NCBI GenBank assembly: GCA_030431715.1
Contig: JAUIIO010000025.1
Span: 1-57,518, forward strand
DNA length: 57,518 nucleotides
Source: a bacterium
GTDB taxonomy: Bacteria > Bdellovibrionota_C > UBA2361 > RFPC01
Reading direction: 5' to 3'
The translations under genes were made by a program, and so were the position numbers. Shown piece by piece: positions 28,741 through 37,239 of this stretch; the stretch's first letter is position 1, and each line of letters starts with the position of its first letter. Under the pieces are notes generated by a model. It saw nothing but the letters and a program-made list of their open reading frames with translations. It was not told where the DNA came from and searched no databases.

Positions 28741-29703
28741 TTACAGCTTTTTCTCAACAGCATGCTCGGAGTATATCTCCTGCATGAAATAGCTCTGCAT
28801 TTTTGCCTGAAGCTTTTGATTCTCCAGTATCTTTCTGACTTCTGCTTCGAGAGTCTCTTCTCCTCCTCCGTCTCTTCCAAATCGTTCTTCAAGGAAAAAG
28901 AGATGAAAGCCGACAGGTGTTGCTACCGCTTCGCTGATTTGACCGGGCTCGATCTTATCGATGGCGTCAGTTATGGCACTGCTGAGGTCATCTTCTGCAA
29001 GAATCCCAAGGAGTCCTCCCTCATTTCTGTCGGGGCTTTCGGAATATCGCCGGGCAACTTCAGGGAATGGTTCGCCGCTACTAAGTTTCTCTTGGAGCAC
29101 GGAGATTATCTTTCTCGCCTCTTTTTCCGATCTGTTCTCGGTTGATACAAGAATCTGTCGGAGCTTTACCCGGGTACCGGTACCAGTAATTTCAGGATGT
29201 TCTTCGATGTAGGTCTCAATCTCCTGATCGGTTACAGCGATCCCTCCCTTAAGCATGGTAGAGGCTATCTTGGTACGTAAGATTTCAATCTCAATCTGCT
29301 CACGGTATGTATCAATACTCTGACCCTGTGCTTTAAGTGCCTTCTCAAATTCTTCGCGGCTGAGTTGGTTTCGTGATGCCACTTCATTAATATAGCCCTC
29401 AATCTCAGGAGTAGAGGCCTGTATTCGTTTAGCAGAGGCCTCTTCCCGTATGAGCTTTTCCATAATAATGCCGTTAAGGGCTAACTTCACCTGCTCATTA
29501 CTTGAAGCCTCTTGTAGGCTAAGATCGGGCTTCCCCGGCAAGCGATCTAAAACCTCATGCAGGGTAATTGGCTCACCATCAACACTGGCGATTACGGCAT
29601 CAAGAAAGATCTCCTCCGCCGCACTCTGACTGTTGGCTTGAAAGGGCGTCAAAAACAAGCTCAGGGCGAGTAAAAGGTGAGGGATTGTGGCATTCTTAAT
29701 CAT
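28741..29703 (-). CDS. SurA/PpiC-type periplasmic peptidyl-prolyl isomerase
   Basis: A 320-residue exported foldase with a signal peptide (hydrophobic residues 8-20, cleavage near ANSQS). A SurA-like N-terminal helical domain (about 30-160) starts DAVIASVDGEPITLHEVL. One parvulin domain (about 175-275) has VKLRQILVSTENRSEKEARK, FPEVARRYSESPDRNEGGLLG and EAVATPVGFHLFFLEERF. It probably helps outer-membrane proteins fold. A single parvulin domain, rather than two as in E. coli SurA, is common outside gammaproteobacteria. Confidence 0.85.
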   Translation of the reverse strand: MIKNATIPHLLLALSLFLTPFQANSQSAAEEIFLDAVIASVDGEPITLHEVLDRLPGKPDLSLQEASSNEQVKLALNGIIMEKLIREEASAKRIQASTPEIEGYINEVASRNQLSREEFEKALKAQGQSIDTYREQIEIEILRTKIASTMLKGGIAVTDQEIETYIEEHPEITGTGTRVKLRQILVSTENRSEKEARKIISVLQEKLSSGEPFPEVARRYSESPDRNEGGLLGILAEDDLSSAITDAIDKIEPGQISEAVATPVGFHLFFLEERFGRDGGGEETLEAEVRKILENQKLQAKMQSYFMQEIYSEHAVEKKL

Positions 29704-29790
29704 TCGAAGATGGTAGCACAGGTGTGGGGCTTACTCCATAGGAACGTGCAGGCACTCAGAGCTCTTGCAATCGATAGCTCGAGCCACGTA

Positions 29791-29955
29791 TCCTCTTCCT
29801 CTTGCACTTACCTCTCCCCCTATTCGGTGCCAGAGCGACCTCTATGCGAGTTAGGGGTGGCTCAAAGAGCTACTTAACTCCTTGGAGAGGGGGCTGTTAG
29901 GTGCAAGAGCAAGTGCAAGAGGAAGATTAGGAAGAGGAGGTAGAAGAGGGGAGGG
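29791..29955. repeat. Inverted pair of GA-rich dispersed repeat
   Basis: The left arm reads TCCTCTTCCTCTTGCACTT (29791-29809). The right arm on the opposite strand reads AAGTGCAAGAGGAAGA (29911-29926), followed by GGAAGAGGAGG (29930-29940) and a GGGGAGGGC tail. The same words recur at 43675-43747, 45034-45078 and 45249-45320. Confidence 0.65.
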
Positions 29956-30040
29956 CTTGGCGCTCTTGACAAGCTCAACAATCAGACTATTATCAAAATC
30001 ATGAAAGCCGCTTGCCTAACAGCTTTTTTCTATTCCTTCT

Positions 30041-30064
30041 ATTTTAGCGCTTAAGCGCTAAAAT
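30041..30064. promoter_or_regulatory. Perfect 24-bp palindrome
   Basis: ATTTTAGCGCTT is followed directly by its exact reverse complement with no spacer. It lies 121 bp upstream of the aromatic fusion gene. A spacerless dyad of this size could be an operator for a dimeric repressor, or a hairpin in RNA. Confidence 0.45.
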
Positions 30065-30142
30065 ACCCCTATTCCCCTACAATTTTTGTTCTATTTATAC
30101 TATATTTTCTGCCACTTGAGTCAGTCTGGAGTGGGAGGAACC

Positions 30143-30160
30143 CCTCTTCGATTGAAGAGG
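30143..30160 (+). promoter_or_regulatory. Stem-loop in the leader of the aromatic fusion gene
   Basis: CCTCTTC and GAAGAGG form a perfect 7-bp stem with a 4-nt loop, 25 bp before the ATG at 30185. There is no U-tract, so it is not an intrinsic terminator. It might affect translation or mRNA stability. Confidence 0.3.
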
Positions 30161-30184
30161 TTAACATTACCGAAAAGAGATAAA

Positions 30185-32275
30185 ATGACATCTGAAAACA
30201 GTGAAGTAACGAGCAAGACATCTGAGCCTAAAGAAGCGAGTGTCGAGCAGATCCGCCAGAGTATCAACGGCATCGATGAGCAGATCCTAGAACTCCTTGG
30301 AAAACGCCGGGAGGCGAGTGTTTCTATAGCTCAAACAAAGGAAAAAAATAAAAGCGCGCTAAGAGACAGGCAGCGCGAGGAGGATCTCCTCCTTTATCGG
30401 ATAGAGAAGGGGAAGTCGCTAGGCCTTGATAGCCACTTTGTTACGAGAATCTTTCATGAAGTGATTGATGATTCTGTGCGTCTTCAGCGCCAGTACTTTC
30501 AAACGCAAGCCAATGCGACCGATGTGGGACGGGTCGTTAAGCGTGTCGCCTTTCAGGGCATTGAAGGAGCATACGGTTACCTTGCTGCTCAGCAGCACTT
30601 CGCACGAGAAGGTGATAATGTCTCTTACCTTGGGTGCTCAAACTATCAAGCTGTGCTTGAAGCTGTAGAAAAGGGAAAAGCGGACTTTGGTATTCTGCCA
30701 ATTGAAAATACCGCATCAGGTGGCATCAATGAAGTCTACGATCTTCTACTTCACACACAGCTCTCTCTCGTTGGTGAGGAGACTTGCAAGGTGGATCTCT
30801 GCTTGATTGGCCAGAAAGGAGCGAGCAAGGAGAGTTTAAAGACGCTCTTTTGCCACCCTGATATGGTAATGCAATGCAGCAAGTTTCTCTCTGATATTGA
30901 TGTGTCTCTTGAGTATTTTAGTGATGCTGCTCTTGCCAGTAAGCGCCTTAAGGAATCAAAAGATCCTGCGGTAGGTGCGATCACCAGTAAAGAAACTGCC
31001 AGACTATTTGATCTAGATGTTTTGCAGGAAAATGTTGGTAACCAGAAAGAAAGTTATACTCGGTTCTTAATCGTTGCTCGTAAGCCGCTTACTATTAACC
31101 GGCAGGTGCCTTCAAAGACGTCTCTGGTGTTTTCAACTGCTCAGGAGCCAGGAGCGCTCGTACGGGCTCTGCATATTTTCGAAGATAGAGGAATAAATCT
31201 CTCCAAGTTAGAGTCTCGTCCGATCCTCGAAAATCCATGGGAAGAGATGTTTTATCTCGATCTTGAAGGGAATCCAGAGCAAGAGCACGTTCAAGATGCG
31301 CTCGATGAGCTGACCCGAGTATCAAGATTTATCAAGATCCTTGGATCCTATCCTACCGAACGGGTAGCACCTACTTCTGTGAAACCAGAAAACCTTGCCC
31401 AGTCTGGAGCAGATGCGAAGAGTGGTGAAAAATCACTTGCTGCAAAAGAAAGTAAAACCAATAAGCCTCCGCTACCTAAGAAGGCTAAGGGGTATAAGTT
31501 AGCGAGTCGCGAATACAAGAATGAAGACACCATCATTCGTGTAAAAGGGGCCGTCCTTGGTGGTGATAACTTTACTGTTATCGCTGGGCCGTGTTCAGTC
31601 GAGTCTGAAGAGCAGATCTTTGAGTGCGCGCGTGTAGCAAAAGAATGTGGTGCGACGATCTTGCGAGGAGGATGTTTTAAACCACGGACATCGCCCTATA
31701 GCTTTCAGGGACTTGGTTGGGACGGGCTCGATATCATGGCTGAAGCCGGGAAGATGTACGACTTGCCGATCGTAACCGAAGTGCTTGCGCCAGATGATGT
31801 GGAAAGAGCTGCCGAGAAAGCTGATATCATACAGATAGGAGCCAGAAATATGCAGAACTTTACTCTCCTATCTGAGGTGGGTAAGACACGTCGTCCAATT
31901 ATGCTCAAACGGGGCATGAGTGCTTCTATTGACGATCTGCTCCATGCCTCAGAGTACATTCTCTCGCAGGGCAATCAGCAAGTATTCTTTTGTGAAAGAG
32001 GGATACGCACCTTTGAAACAGCGACAAGGAATACGCTTGATTTGAGCGCAGTGCCGGTACTGAAGCAGATGTCACATCTTCCTGTGATTGTGGATCCGTC
32101 ACATGCCGCAGGAACGCGTTGGCTTGTCCCACCACTTTCGTTTGCCTCAAGAGCGATTGGCGCGCACGGTATCATGATTGAGTTTCATCCTGAGCCAGAG
32201 AAAGCGCTTAGCGATGGACCTCAGTCTCTTTACCCCGAGCAGCTTAAGGAGCTCATGCGGGACCTTATGGGTTAG
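30185..32275 (+). CDS. Fused chorismate mutase / prephenate dehydratase / DAHP synthase
   Basis: A 696-residue polypeptide with three shikimate/phenylalanine pathway activities. AroQ chorismate mutase: residues 15-100, with [20 protein letters not shown]. Prephenate dehydratase: about 115-305, with [31 protein letters not shown] and the catalytic [12 protein letters not shown] regulatory domain: about 311-385, with EPGALVRAL and LSKLESRPI, the phenylalanine-binding GALV and ESRP motifs. A charged linker (398-437) leads to the DAHP synthase of the KdsA-related class (about 440-690), with [36 protein letters not shown] and [13 protein letters not shown]. Entry and exit enzymes of the pathway are thus joined to one Phe sensor. 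aroB follows after 5 bp. The ATG is preferred to an in-frame TTG 33 codons upstream. Confidence 0.92.
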   Translation: MTSENSEVTSKTSEPKEASVEQIRQSINGIDEQILELLGKRREASVSIAQTKEKNKSALRDRQREEDLLLYRIEKGKSLGLDSHFVTRIFHEVIDDSVRLQRQYFQTQANATDVGRVVKRVAFQGIEGAYGYLAAQQHFAREGDNVSYLGCSNYQAVLEAVEKGKADFGILPIENTASGGINEVYDLLLHTQLSLVGEETCKVDLCLIGQKGASKESLKTLFCHPDMVMQCSKFLSDIDVSLEYFSDAALASKRLKESKDPAVGAITSKETARLFDLDVLQENVGNQKESYTRFLIVARKPLTINRQVPSKTSLVFSTAQEPGALVRALHIFEDRGINLSKLESRPILENPWEEMFYLDLEGNPEQEHVQDALDELTRVSRFIKILGSYPTERVAPTSVKPENLAQSGADAKSGEKSLAAKESKTNKPPLPKKAKGYKLASREYKNEDTIIRVKGAVLGGDNFTVIAGPCSVESEEQIFECARVAKECGATILRGGCFKPRTSPYSFQGLGWDGLDIMAEAGKMYDLPIVTEVLAPDDVERAAEKADIIQIGARNMQNFTLLSEVGKTRRPIMLKRGMSASIDDLLHASEYILSQGNQQVFFCERGIRTFETATRNTLDLSAVPVLKQMSHLPVIVDPSHAAGTRWLVPPLSFASRAIGAHGIMIEFHPEPEKALSDGPQSLYPEQLKELMRDLMG

Positions 32276-32280
32276 TTGCT

Positions 32281-33387
32281 ATGGAGAAGGTTCAAGTACT
32301 TTTGGAAGGATCGATAAAAGAGCGTAGTTACGAGATCACTATCGGTAGTGGCGTTCTAACACGGTTGTCGAATCTTATCTCTCTGGAGAGCTACTCGAAA
32401 GTAGCTCTCCTTACAGATAGCGTAGTTGGGAGCATATACGGGGAAGAGGTACGTAGCTCTCTTCCGGCCGATGCTTTAGAGATAGACATTCCACCCGGGG
32501 AAGTCTCCAAGAACCTCATGACCTACGACTATGTCTTAAATAAATTGGCTGCTGCGTCCTTAGATAGAAAGTCACTGCTCCTGAACATGGGAGGGGGTGT
32601 TATCGGCGATTTGGGAGGGTTTGTTGCCGCTACCTATATGCGTGGAATTGATTTTATTCAAATTCCGACGACTCTTCTTTCCCAAGTTGATGCCAGTGTT
32701 GGCGGAAAGACAGGTGTGAACTTTGCTGGTGTGAAGAACCTTGTTGGAGCCTTCTCTCAACCGAAAGCGGTACTTATTGATGTTGATACGCTTACTTCGC
32801 TGCCAAAGAGAGAGCTTCGCTCTGGCTTTGCTGAGATTTTAAAGCATGGATTCATAGCAGATAAAGAGTACATTGCTTCAGCAACGACAAGTGAACCGGG
32901 CGCTTACACCACTGATGAGATGATAGCTCTTGTAAAACGTTCATGTGAGATCAAGGCTGAGGTCGTACAAGCTGATGAAAAAGAAAGTGGATATCGCAAG
33001 GTCTTAAACTTTGGGCACACCATTGGACACGCATATGAATCTCTCTCTCATGAACAGCCAGAGCTTTTTCCTGATGGTCCGCTCCATCACGGAGAAGCGG
33101 TATCTATTGGAATGATAGGCGAAGCATATCTTTCACTTTTAAATGGAAAAATATCTCAGGACGAGATGTCGAAGGTTCGAGAGTCGCTATCAGCGGTAGG
33201 CTTACCAGTAACAGCTCCAAAGCTTGATGAGGAAACTCTCCTTGCTAAAATGAAAAGCGACAAGAAAAACCAAGCCGGCGAAATCCGTTGGACTTTACTA
33301 GACGGACTCGGAAGCGCCACCGTGGATCAGATAGTACCAGAAGATGATATATTAAAGGCTGTTTCATACCTGACCCAATGCGCGTAA
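32281..33387 (+). CDS. aroB: 3-dehydroquinate synthase
   Basis: A 368-residue NAD- and metal-dependent enzyme of the shikimate pathway, turning DAHP into 3-dehydroquinate. Hallmarks are GGGVIGDLGGFVAATYMRGI near residue 103, IPTTLLSQVDASVGGKTGVN near 128, GFAEILKHGFIADK near 180, and the metal ligands in LNFGHTIGHAYES near 245 and LHHGEAVSIGM near 263. It starts 5 bp after the fusion gene, whose DAHP synthase domain makes its substrate, so the two form an operon. Confidence 0.96.
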   Translation: MEKVQVLLEGSIKERSYEITIGSGVLTRLSNLISLESYSKVALLTDSVVGSIYGEEVRSSLPADALEIDIPPGEVSKNLMTYDYVLNKLAAASLDRKSLLLNMGGGVIGDLGGFVAATYMRGIDFIQIPTTLLSQVDASVGGKTGVNFAGVKNLVGAFSQPKAVLIDVDTLTSLPKRELRSGFAEILKHGFIADKEYIASATTSEPGAYTTDEMIALVKRSCEIKAEVVQADEKESGYRKVLNFGHTIGHAYESLSHEQPELFPDGPLHHGEAVSIGMIGEAYLSLLNGKISQDEMSKVRESLSAVGLPVTAPKLDEETLLAKMKSDKKNQAGEIRWTLLDGLGSATVDQIVPEDDILKAVSYLTQCA

Positions 33388-33468
33388 GGTTAAAGCCCTT
33401 CACAACTGACTCCGTGTGCTCCGCGTTCTCCTGTGTTTACCTATTTAGGAACAGCAAATTGATTGAAA

Positions 33469-34752
33469 TCAAGCGAAGAGCTGATATCCAGCAGGCTTCG
33501 GAATAGAACTATAGTCCTCAAAAATAGTCCTCCCAGAAACTCCAAGATGATTCTCGAGTATGTCGATTATCAACCGCTCTTGCGCAAATTCACGGGGAAA
33601 AGCATTTCCGGGAAGCTTTGCCAATTCGGCTACGGTGCGCCTGTAGCCGTGAATAGCCCCCTTTATTTTTCCTCCAAATACGAATCCTGGAAAACCAATG
33701 CCGTGATCTGTTCCTTTCCCGTTCGACTTTACGGTTCTTCCGAATTCAGAGGTGGTCATAGTAACAACATTATCAAATATTCCCATCGCCTTAAGATCAT
33801 TAAAAAACACCGTCAGCGTATCTCCGAGGTATCCCATGAGCTTATCTCCGGTGCCCAGCCAATTACTGTGCATATCAAACCCCCCCTGACTTACAACAAA
33901 AACAAGTCTCTCATTTTTATTTTCGTTCTTAAGTTGCAGGGCTTTTTGGGCAATGTTACGAAACTTGACTCCAAACGGATGAGTTGGATATGCGCTAAGA
34001 AGTGGCGTCTTATATGAGAGAGTTTTTTCAATCTCATCAATAGTCTCATACATCTTGAGCTGAGCGTCACGGTATACCTTTTCCATCTTGCCTACGTGGC
34101 GATCTGGATTCATAGAGGCGAGTTCCCGGAGTACTGAATCGATATGCTTTCCGTGTGTTGTGCCGCCCAGTTGAGAACTCATATCTGCACCACTGACGTT
34201 CAGATCCTCAAAGCTGCTCGTTCTAAGTGGAGGGCGCTCACATGCACTGCAGTTAAAGGAGGTTCCTGTTCCACCAAGGCCTATGAGATCTATGCCATTG
34301 TCATAGAGCCTCGCTGTCCAACCATTATTGCCGTAGAGCTTTTCTGATCCCCCTAGTGCCAGACGCTTTGTCATAGTTGCATGAGAACGTTGTGGAGGAG
34401 TTGTGAAAGCTACTCCTGAATGTAGTGCAATAAAGGTGTTGTTTAGAAAATTTGCTAGTCCGGCCATCTTCGGATGATACGCAAGGCCCTGTCCAATTTC
34501 GGGACTATCTCCTGGATTTACCCTAGCCTCGTCGCCACGAATGTCCTTAAGCTCGCCGTATTGCCGTGTGTATGGGAGTATCATAAGAGGATCGAGTCCT
34601 CCAAGGAGCTGTACGACAACCATGATTCTAAAATCATTTTGAGCAGCGGAAGCCTCGGATAGGAGCGTTGGCGTAAGGTTGAGAGATGAGATCGACGCCA
34701 TCCCGAGAATAGAATCTTTGAGGAATTTTCTTCTGCTAAGCCCTTTTTTCAT
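33469..34752 (-). CDS. DUF1501 family Tat-exported protein
   Basis: A 427-residue protein of the DUF1501 (sulfatase/phosphatase-fold) family. The twin-arginine signal SRRKFLKDS (residues 6-14) with a following hydrophobic core predicts export in folded form. Body motifs are VVQLLGGLDPLMILPY, FIALHSGVAF, FVVSQGGFDMHSNW and TMTTSEFGRTVKSNGKGTDH, the last being the family's metal-site-like signature. It lies 8 bp downstream of a DUF1800 gene, the usual partner. The function of the pair is unknown; it is abundant in Planctomycetes, Bacteroidetes and deltaproteobacteria. Confidence 0.88.
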   Translation of the reverse strand: MKKGLSRRKFLKDSILGMASISSLNLTPTLLSEASAAQNDFRIMVVVQLLGGLDPLMILPYTRQYGELKDIRGDEARVNPGDSPEIGQGLAYHPKMAGLANFLNNTFIALHSGVAFTTPPQRSHATMTKRLALGGSEKLYGNNGWTARLYDNGIDLIGLGGTGTSFNCSACERPPLRTSSFEDLNVSGADMSSQLGGTTHGKHIDSVLRELASMNPDRHVGKMEKVYRDAQLKMYETIDEIEKTLSYKTPLLSAYPTHPFGVKFRNIAQKALQLKNENKNERLVFVVSQGGFDMHSNWLGTGDKLMGYLGDTLTVFFNDLKAMGIFDNVVTMTTSEFGRTVKSNGKGTDHGIGFPGFVFGGKIKGAIHGYRRTVAELAKLPGNAFPREFAQERLIIDILENHLGVSGRTIFEDYSSIPKPAGYQLFA

Positions 34753-34760
34753 AATATCCT

Positions 34761-37043
34761 CTACTTTACATTCGTAATCGACATGTCCAGAAAGATAGCG
34801 GCAAGTCCTGCTATCTTTTTCATGAGAAAGCTTGAATTGTTAATGTCCCACTCAACATTTTCCATTGTACCATCGCTTTGCATTTCACGCTTCAGGTAAC
34901 GTAATAAAACGCTCTCTTCGTTTGCCGCAAGTTCTACATCATACACATATTCAAAGAAGTCTATGAAATCTTGTGGCTCAAGGTTTGACTCTTGCTTACC
35001 TGTATACTTTGCAATGAGATCTATTCTATCTGCGAAGTCAAAAATGTAATGATTATAGTTCTGAGCCATTCCCACAAGTTCAATCATGTTTTTTGTTCGA
35101 TACAACATTTTAATTGAATGAAGCCAATCACCTCCAACGGCATCTGCATCTCTTCCGCAATAATCGTAGGTGAATACGGAGTCATAAAGAAGGCTCTTCT
35201 CACCTGCTTGATTAAGTAAAGAATTTACGCCAACGAGATTTCCTTGAGATCGTAGTCTATTAATAACGCCCCCCCAGTTATGATGTGTGTTTGATAGTCT
35301 GAGACTATTTGTTGCAACAAGAGGCATTTGTAGGTTGCGTGACAGTTCAAGATATTGCTCAACAGGAGATTTAATACAACTCCGTTCATAGGCTGCGTCA
35401 GAGAACATTGCTTCTGAGGTAGCTATGCTATAGAGCAGAGCTGAAATATTAAAATTACTCTCCTTAAATTTATGCGCAAGCGAATCTATGAGCTCTTCAC
35501 TTGGATTCTGGTGAGCCAACATGCGGAATAGTTTTCCGGCAATGAATCGTGGCATTCCCGGATGATTGTCAAAAATGTGAGCAACAAAATCAGTTGGTGT
35601 GGCAGGACCACGAAATTCATAGCTTGTTCCTTGAAACGCTGCCCAAGCTTGGTTGTCGTGTCTATCTGTTTCGTAGGAAAGGAAGTATCGTCTCTTCGTT
35701 GTTGCCCCTCGTTGCGGTCCATCATAGAGCTCAATAGGGACGGTTTCTGATGTAAGCCTAAACCCTGATGTGAATGCTGTGGAAGCTACGACATCTACTT
35801 CTGTATAGTTGGGCTGTCCTGTGAAGTAGTCTGTCGGCCCTAGCAGATAGAGCTCCATCAGTTCTCGAGCATAGTTTTGGTTTCTGTCCTCAACGGTATT
35901 GAGGTGATGATCGAGCCAGATGCCGCTAGCAACGTCGCAGAGTATACCAGTACCTGAGGCGGTAGCCCCCTCGAGACAGGCATCATCGGTTGTTCCTAAT
36001 ACCATATGTCGAAAACTTCCAAGAGAATTATCGTAAATGAGATCGAAGTATTCTCTCTCGTTTTTTGTATCAGGCTTTGTCCAAGAAGTACCAAAGTGTC
36101 CTAGCCAGATGTGGCTCATTTTTGCTTGGATGCTCGAAAGATATCTTCCATAGATAATATGAATAGGAGAGGTGAACGAATTTCCATAGTGAAGAGTCCC
36201 GGTATTTGGATTATATCCTTTGAGGTATACTTGTGTGAACGTATCTAGCCCCTGTTTTTGTTTTGAGAGAGTATCGAATTGCTCGTCCTCTTCGAACACA
36301 TAATAGTTACCCCCTTCTGGTCTTCCGAAAGGCAGTACTCCACGGTACTGATCACCAGTAATCCCATCTCGAAAGGTTTCAAGCATACGCTTGAGGTCTT
36401 TTGAGAAATTGTTCGGGTTAAGGATATTGTTAACGAGTTCTTCAAGGTTGTAATCGGAAGCACCATCCTCGATGAAACTGATATCGTTCATCACTAGTTT
36501 TCTAAGGAGGTGCCTTGCTTCATCACGGGAAATTGTTTGTTTATAGAAATTTGAAGCATTCGCACGTCCTGAGTAGGGCGAGAGCACTCTTACGGTACAA
36601 GCCTCATTCTCCGCATTCATTTTAGCTTCGCGTTCTAAGAGGTATCCCTCAAAGCTCTTCATTTCGGTGCGAATGTCTTTAATCTTTTGACGCATCTTTC
36701 GCTTTCTGCGTCGTTTAAAGTTGCCGCGCTTAATCTTTCGTCTCAGGCGTCGTCTCTTTTTGCGGAGCTTTTTTTTCTTCTCATCTACTTCTACTTTCTC
36801 CTGCTCAAAGGCATCGATTGAAGTATAGAAAGACTTTTGGTCAGAAGTGAGGCTTCCTGAGGCTATCAATCCATCAGATGCGATACATGTAATGGTCGAA
36901 CCATTGCTAAGCTCTGTCTCAAGTATCTGAGATTTCGCAGATATCGGCATTGATTTTAGAGCTTCGGCATGAAGAGTTGTGTTTGCCCCGAGAATGGCAG
37001 TAAGAACACAGATAAATATTCTGTACGAAAAACGGTAGCTCAA
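34761..37043 (-). CDS. DUF1800 family secreted protein with basic coiled-coil insert
   Basis: A 760-residue protein with an N-terminal signal peptide (FSYRIFICVLTAILGANTTL, cleaved near HAEA). DUF1800 marks are MSHIWLGHFGTSW near residue 310, QNYARELMELYLLGPTDYF near 390 and VDVVASTAFTSGFRL. Before the domain, residues 81-130 form an extremely basic helix (KKKKLRKKRRRLRRKIKRG and RRRKRKMRQKIKD). This resembles basic stretches at the N terminus of some DUF1800 members and may bind nucleic acid or anionic polymers. It forms an operon with the DUF1501 gene 8 bp downstream. Confidence 0.85.
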   Translation of the reverse strand: MSYRFSYRIFICVLTAILGANTTLHAEALKSMPISAKSQILETELSNGSTITCIASDGLIASGSLTSDQKSFYTSIDAFEQEKVEVDEKKKKLRKKRRRLRRKIKRGNFKRRRKRKMRQKIKDIRTEMKSFEGYLLEREAKMNAENEACTVRVLSPYSGRANASNFYKQTISRDEARHLLRKLVMNDISFIEDGASDYNLEELVNNILNPNNFSKDLKRMLETFRDGITGDQYRGVLPFGRPEGGNYYVFEEDEQFDTLSKQKQGLDTFTQVYLKGYNPNTGTLHYGNSFTSPIHIIYGRYLSSIQAKMSHIWLGHFGTSWTKPDTKNEREYFDLIYDNSLGSFRHMVLGTTDDACLEGATASGTGILCDVASGIWLDHHLNTVEDRNQNYARELMELYLLGPTDYFTGQPNYTEVDVVASTAFTSGFRLTSETVPIELYDGPQRGATTKRRYFLSYETDRHDNQAWAAFQGTSYEFRGPATPTDFVAHIFDNHPGMPRFIAGKLFRMLAHQNPSEELIDSLAHKFKESNFNISALLYSIATSEAMFSDAAYERSCIKSPVEQYLELSRNLQMPLVATNSLRLSNTHHNWGGVINRLRSQGNLVGVNSLLNQAGEKSLLYDSVFTYDYCGRDADAVGGDWLHSIKMLYRTKNMIELVGMAQNYNHYIFDFADRIDLIAKYTGKQESNLEPQDFIDFFEYVYDVELAANEESVLLRYLKREMQSDGTMENVEWDINNSSFLMKKIAGLAAIFLDMSITNVK

Positions 37044-37239
37044 AAAAAACCTTTAAATTAAAACAACTTCCTTCCTCCTATCACTGACAGAAGGACACTT
37101 GCTTCAGCTAATAAATATTCGTATGCGCGCACATAACTAGCCGAAAATACATGCTACTCAACAGTGTTATGACTGGTTTTCGGGCTAAGGGGCGTAAGGA
37201 AAGGAGATTTTAGGTGATATTTTCTGGCTGGTGTGCTGG
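37044..37239. other. Intergenic region, mfd to DUF1800 gene
   Basis: 196 bp without a gene. The A+T-rich part next to 37043 probably holds the promoter of the DUF1800-DUF1501 operon. No repeat or clear terminator was seen. Confidence 0.35.

Larger units (their letters stand above)
29704..30184. other. Intergenic region with palindromes and GA-rich repeat
   Basis: 481 bp with no gene. It holds an inverted pair of the GTGCAAG/GAGGAA repeat family (29791-29810 against 29911-29940), an imperfect inverted pair around GCTGTTAG and CTAACAGC (29892 and 30012), a perfect 24-bp palindrome at 30041-30064 and a stem-loop at 30143-30160 just before the aromatic-pathway gene. The promoter of that gene must lie in the last part. 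Confidence 0.6.

Noticed and set aside
30086..30184. Aromatic-rich leader peptide (FYLYYIF) before the fusion gene, suggesting attenuation
   Set aside because: It is in frame with the gene with no stop codon, begins with TTG and has no ribosome site or terminator/antiterminator pair; the richness in Phe/Tyr codons reflects A+T-rich DNA.
33463..34017. 184-codon plus-strand open frame
   Set aside because: Fully antisense to the well-supported DUF1501 gene; a shadow frame.
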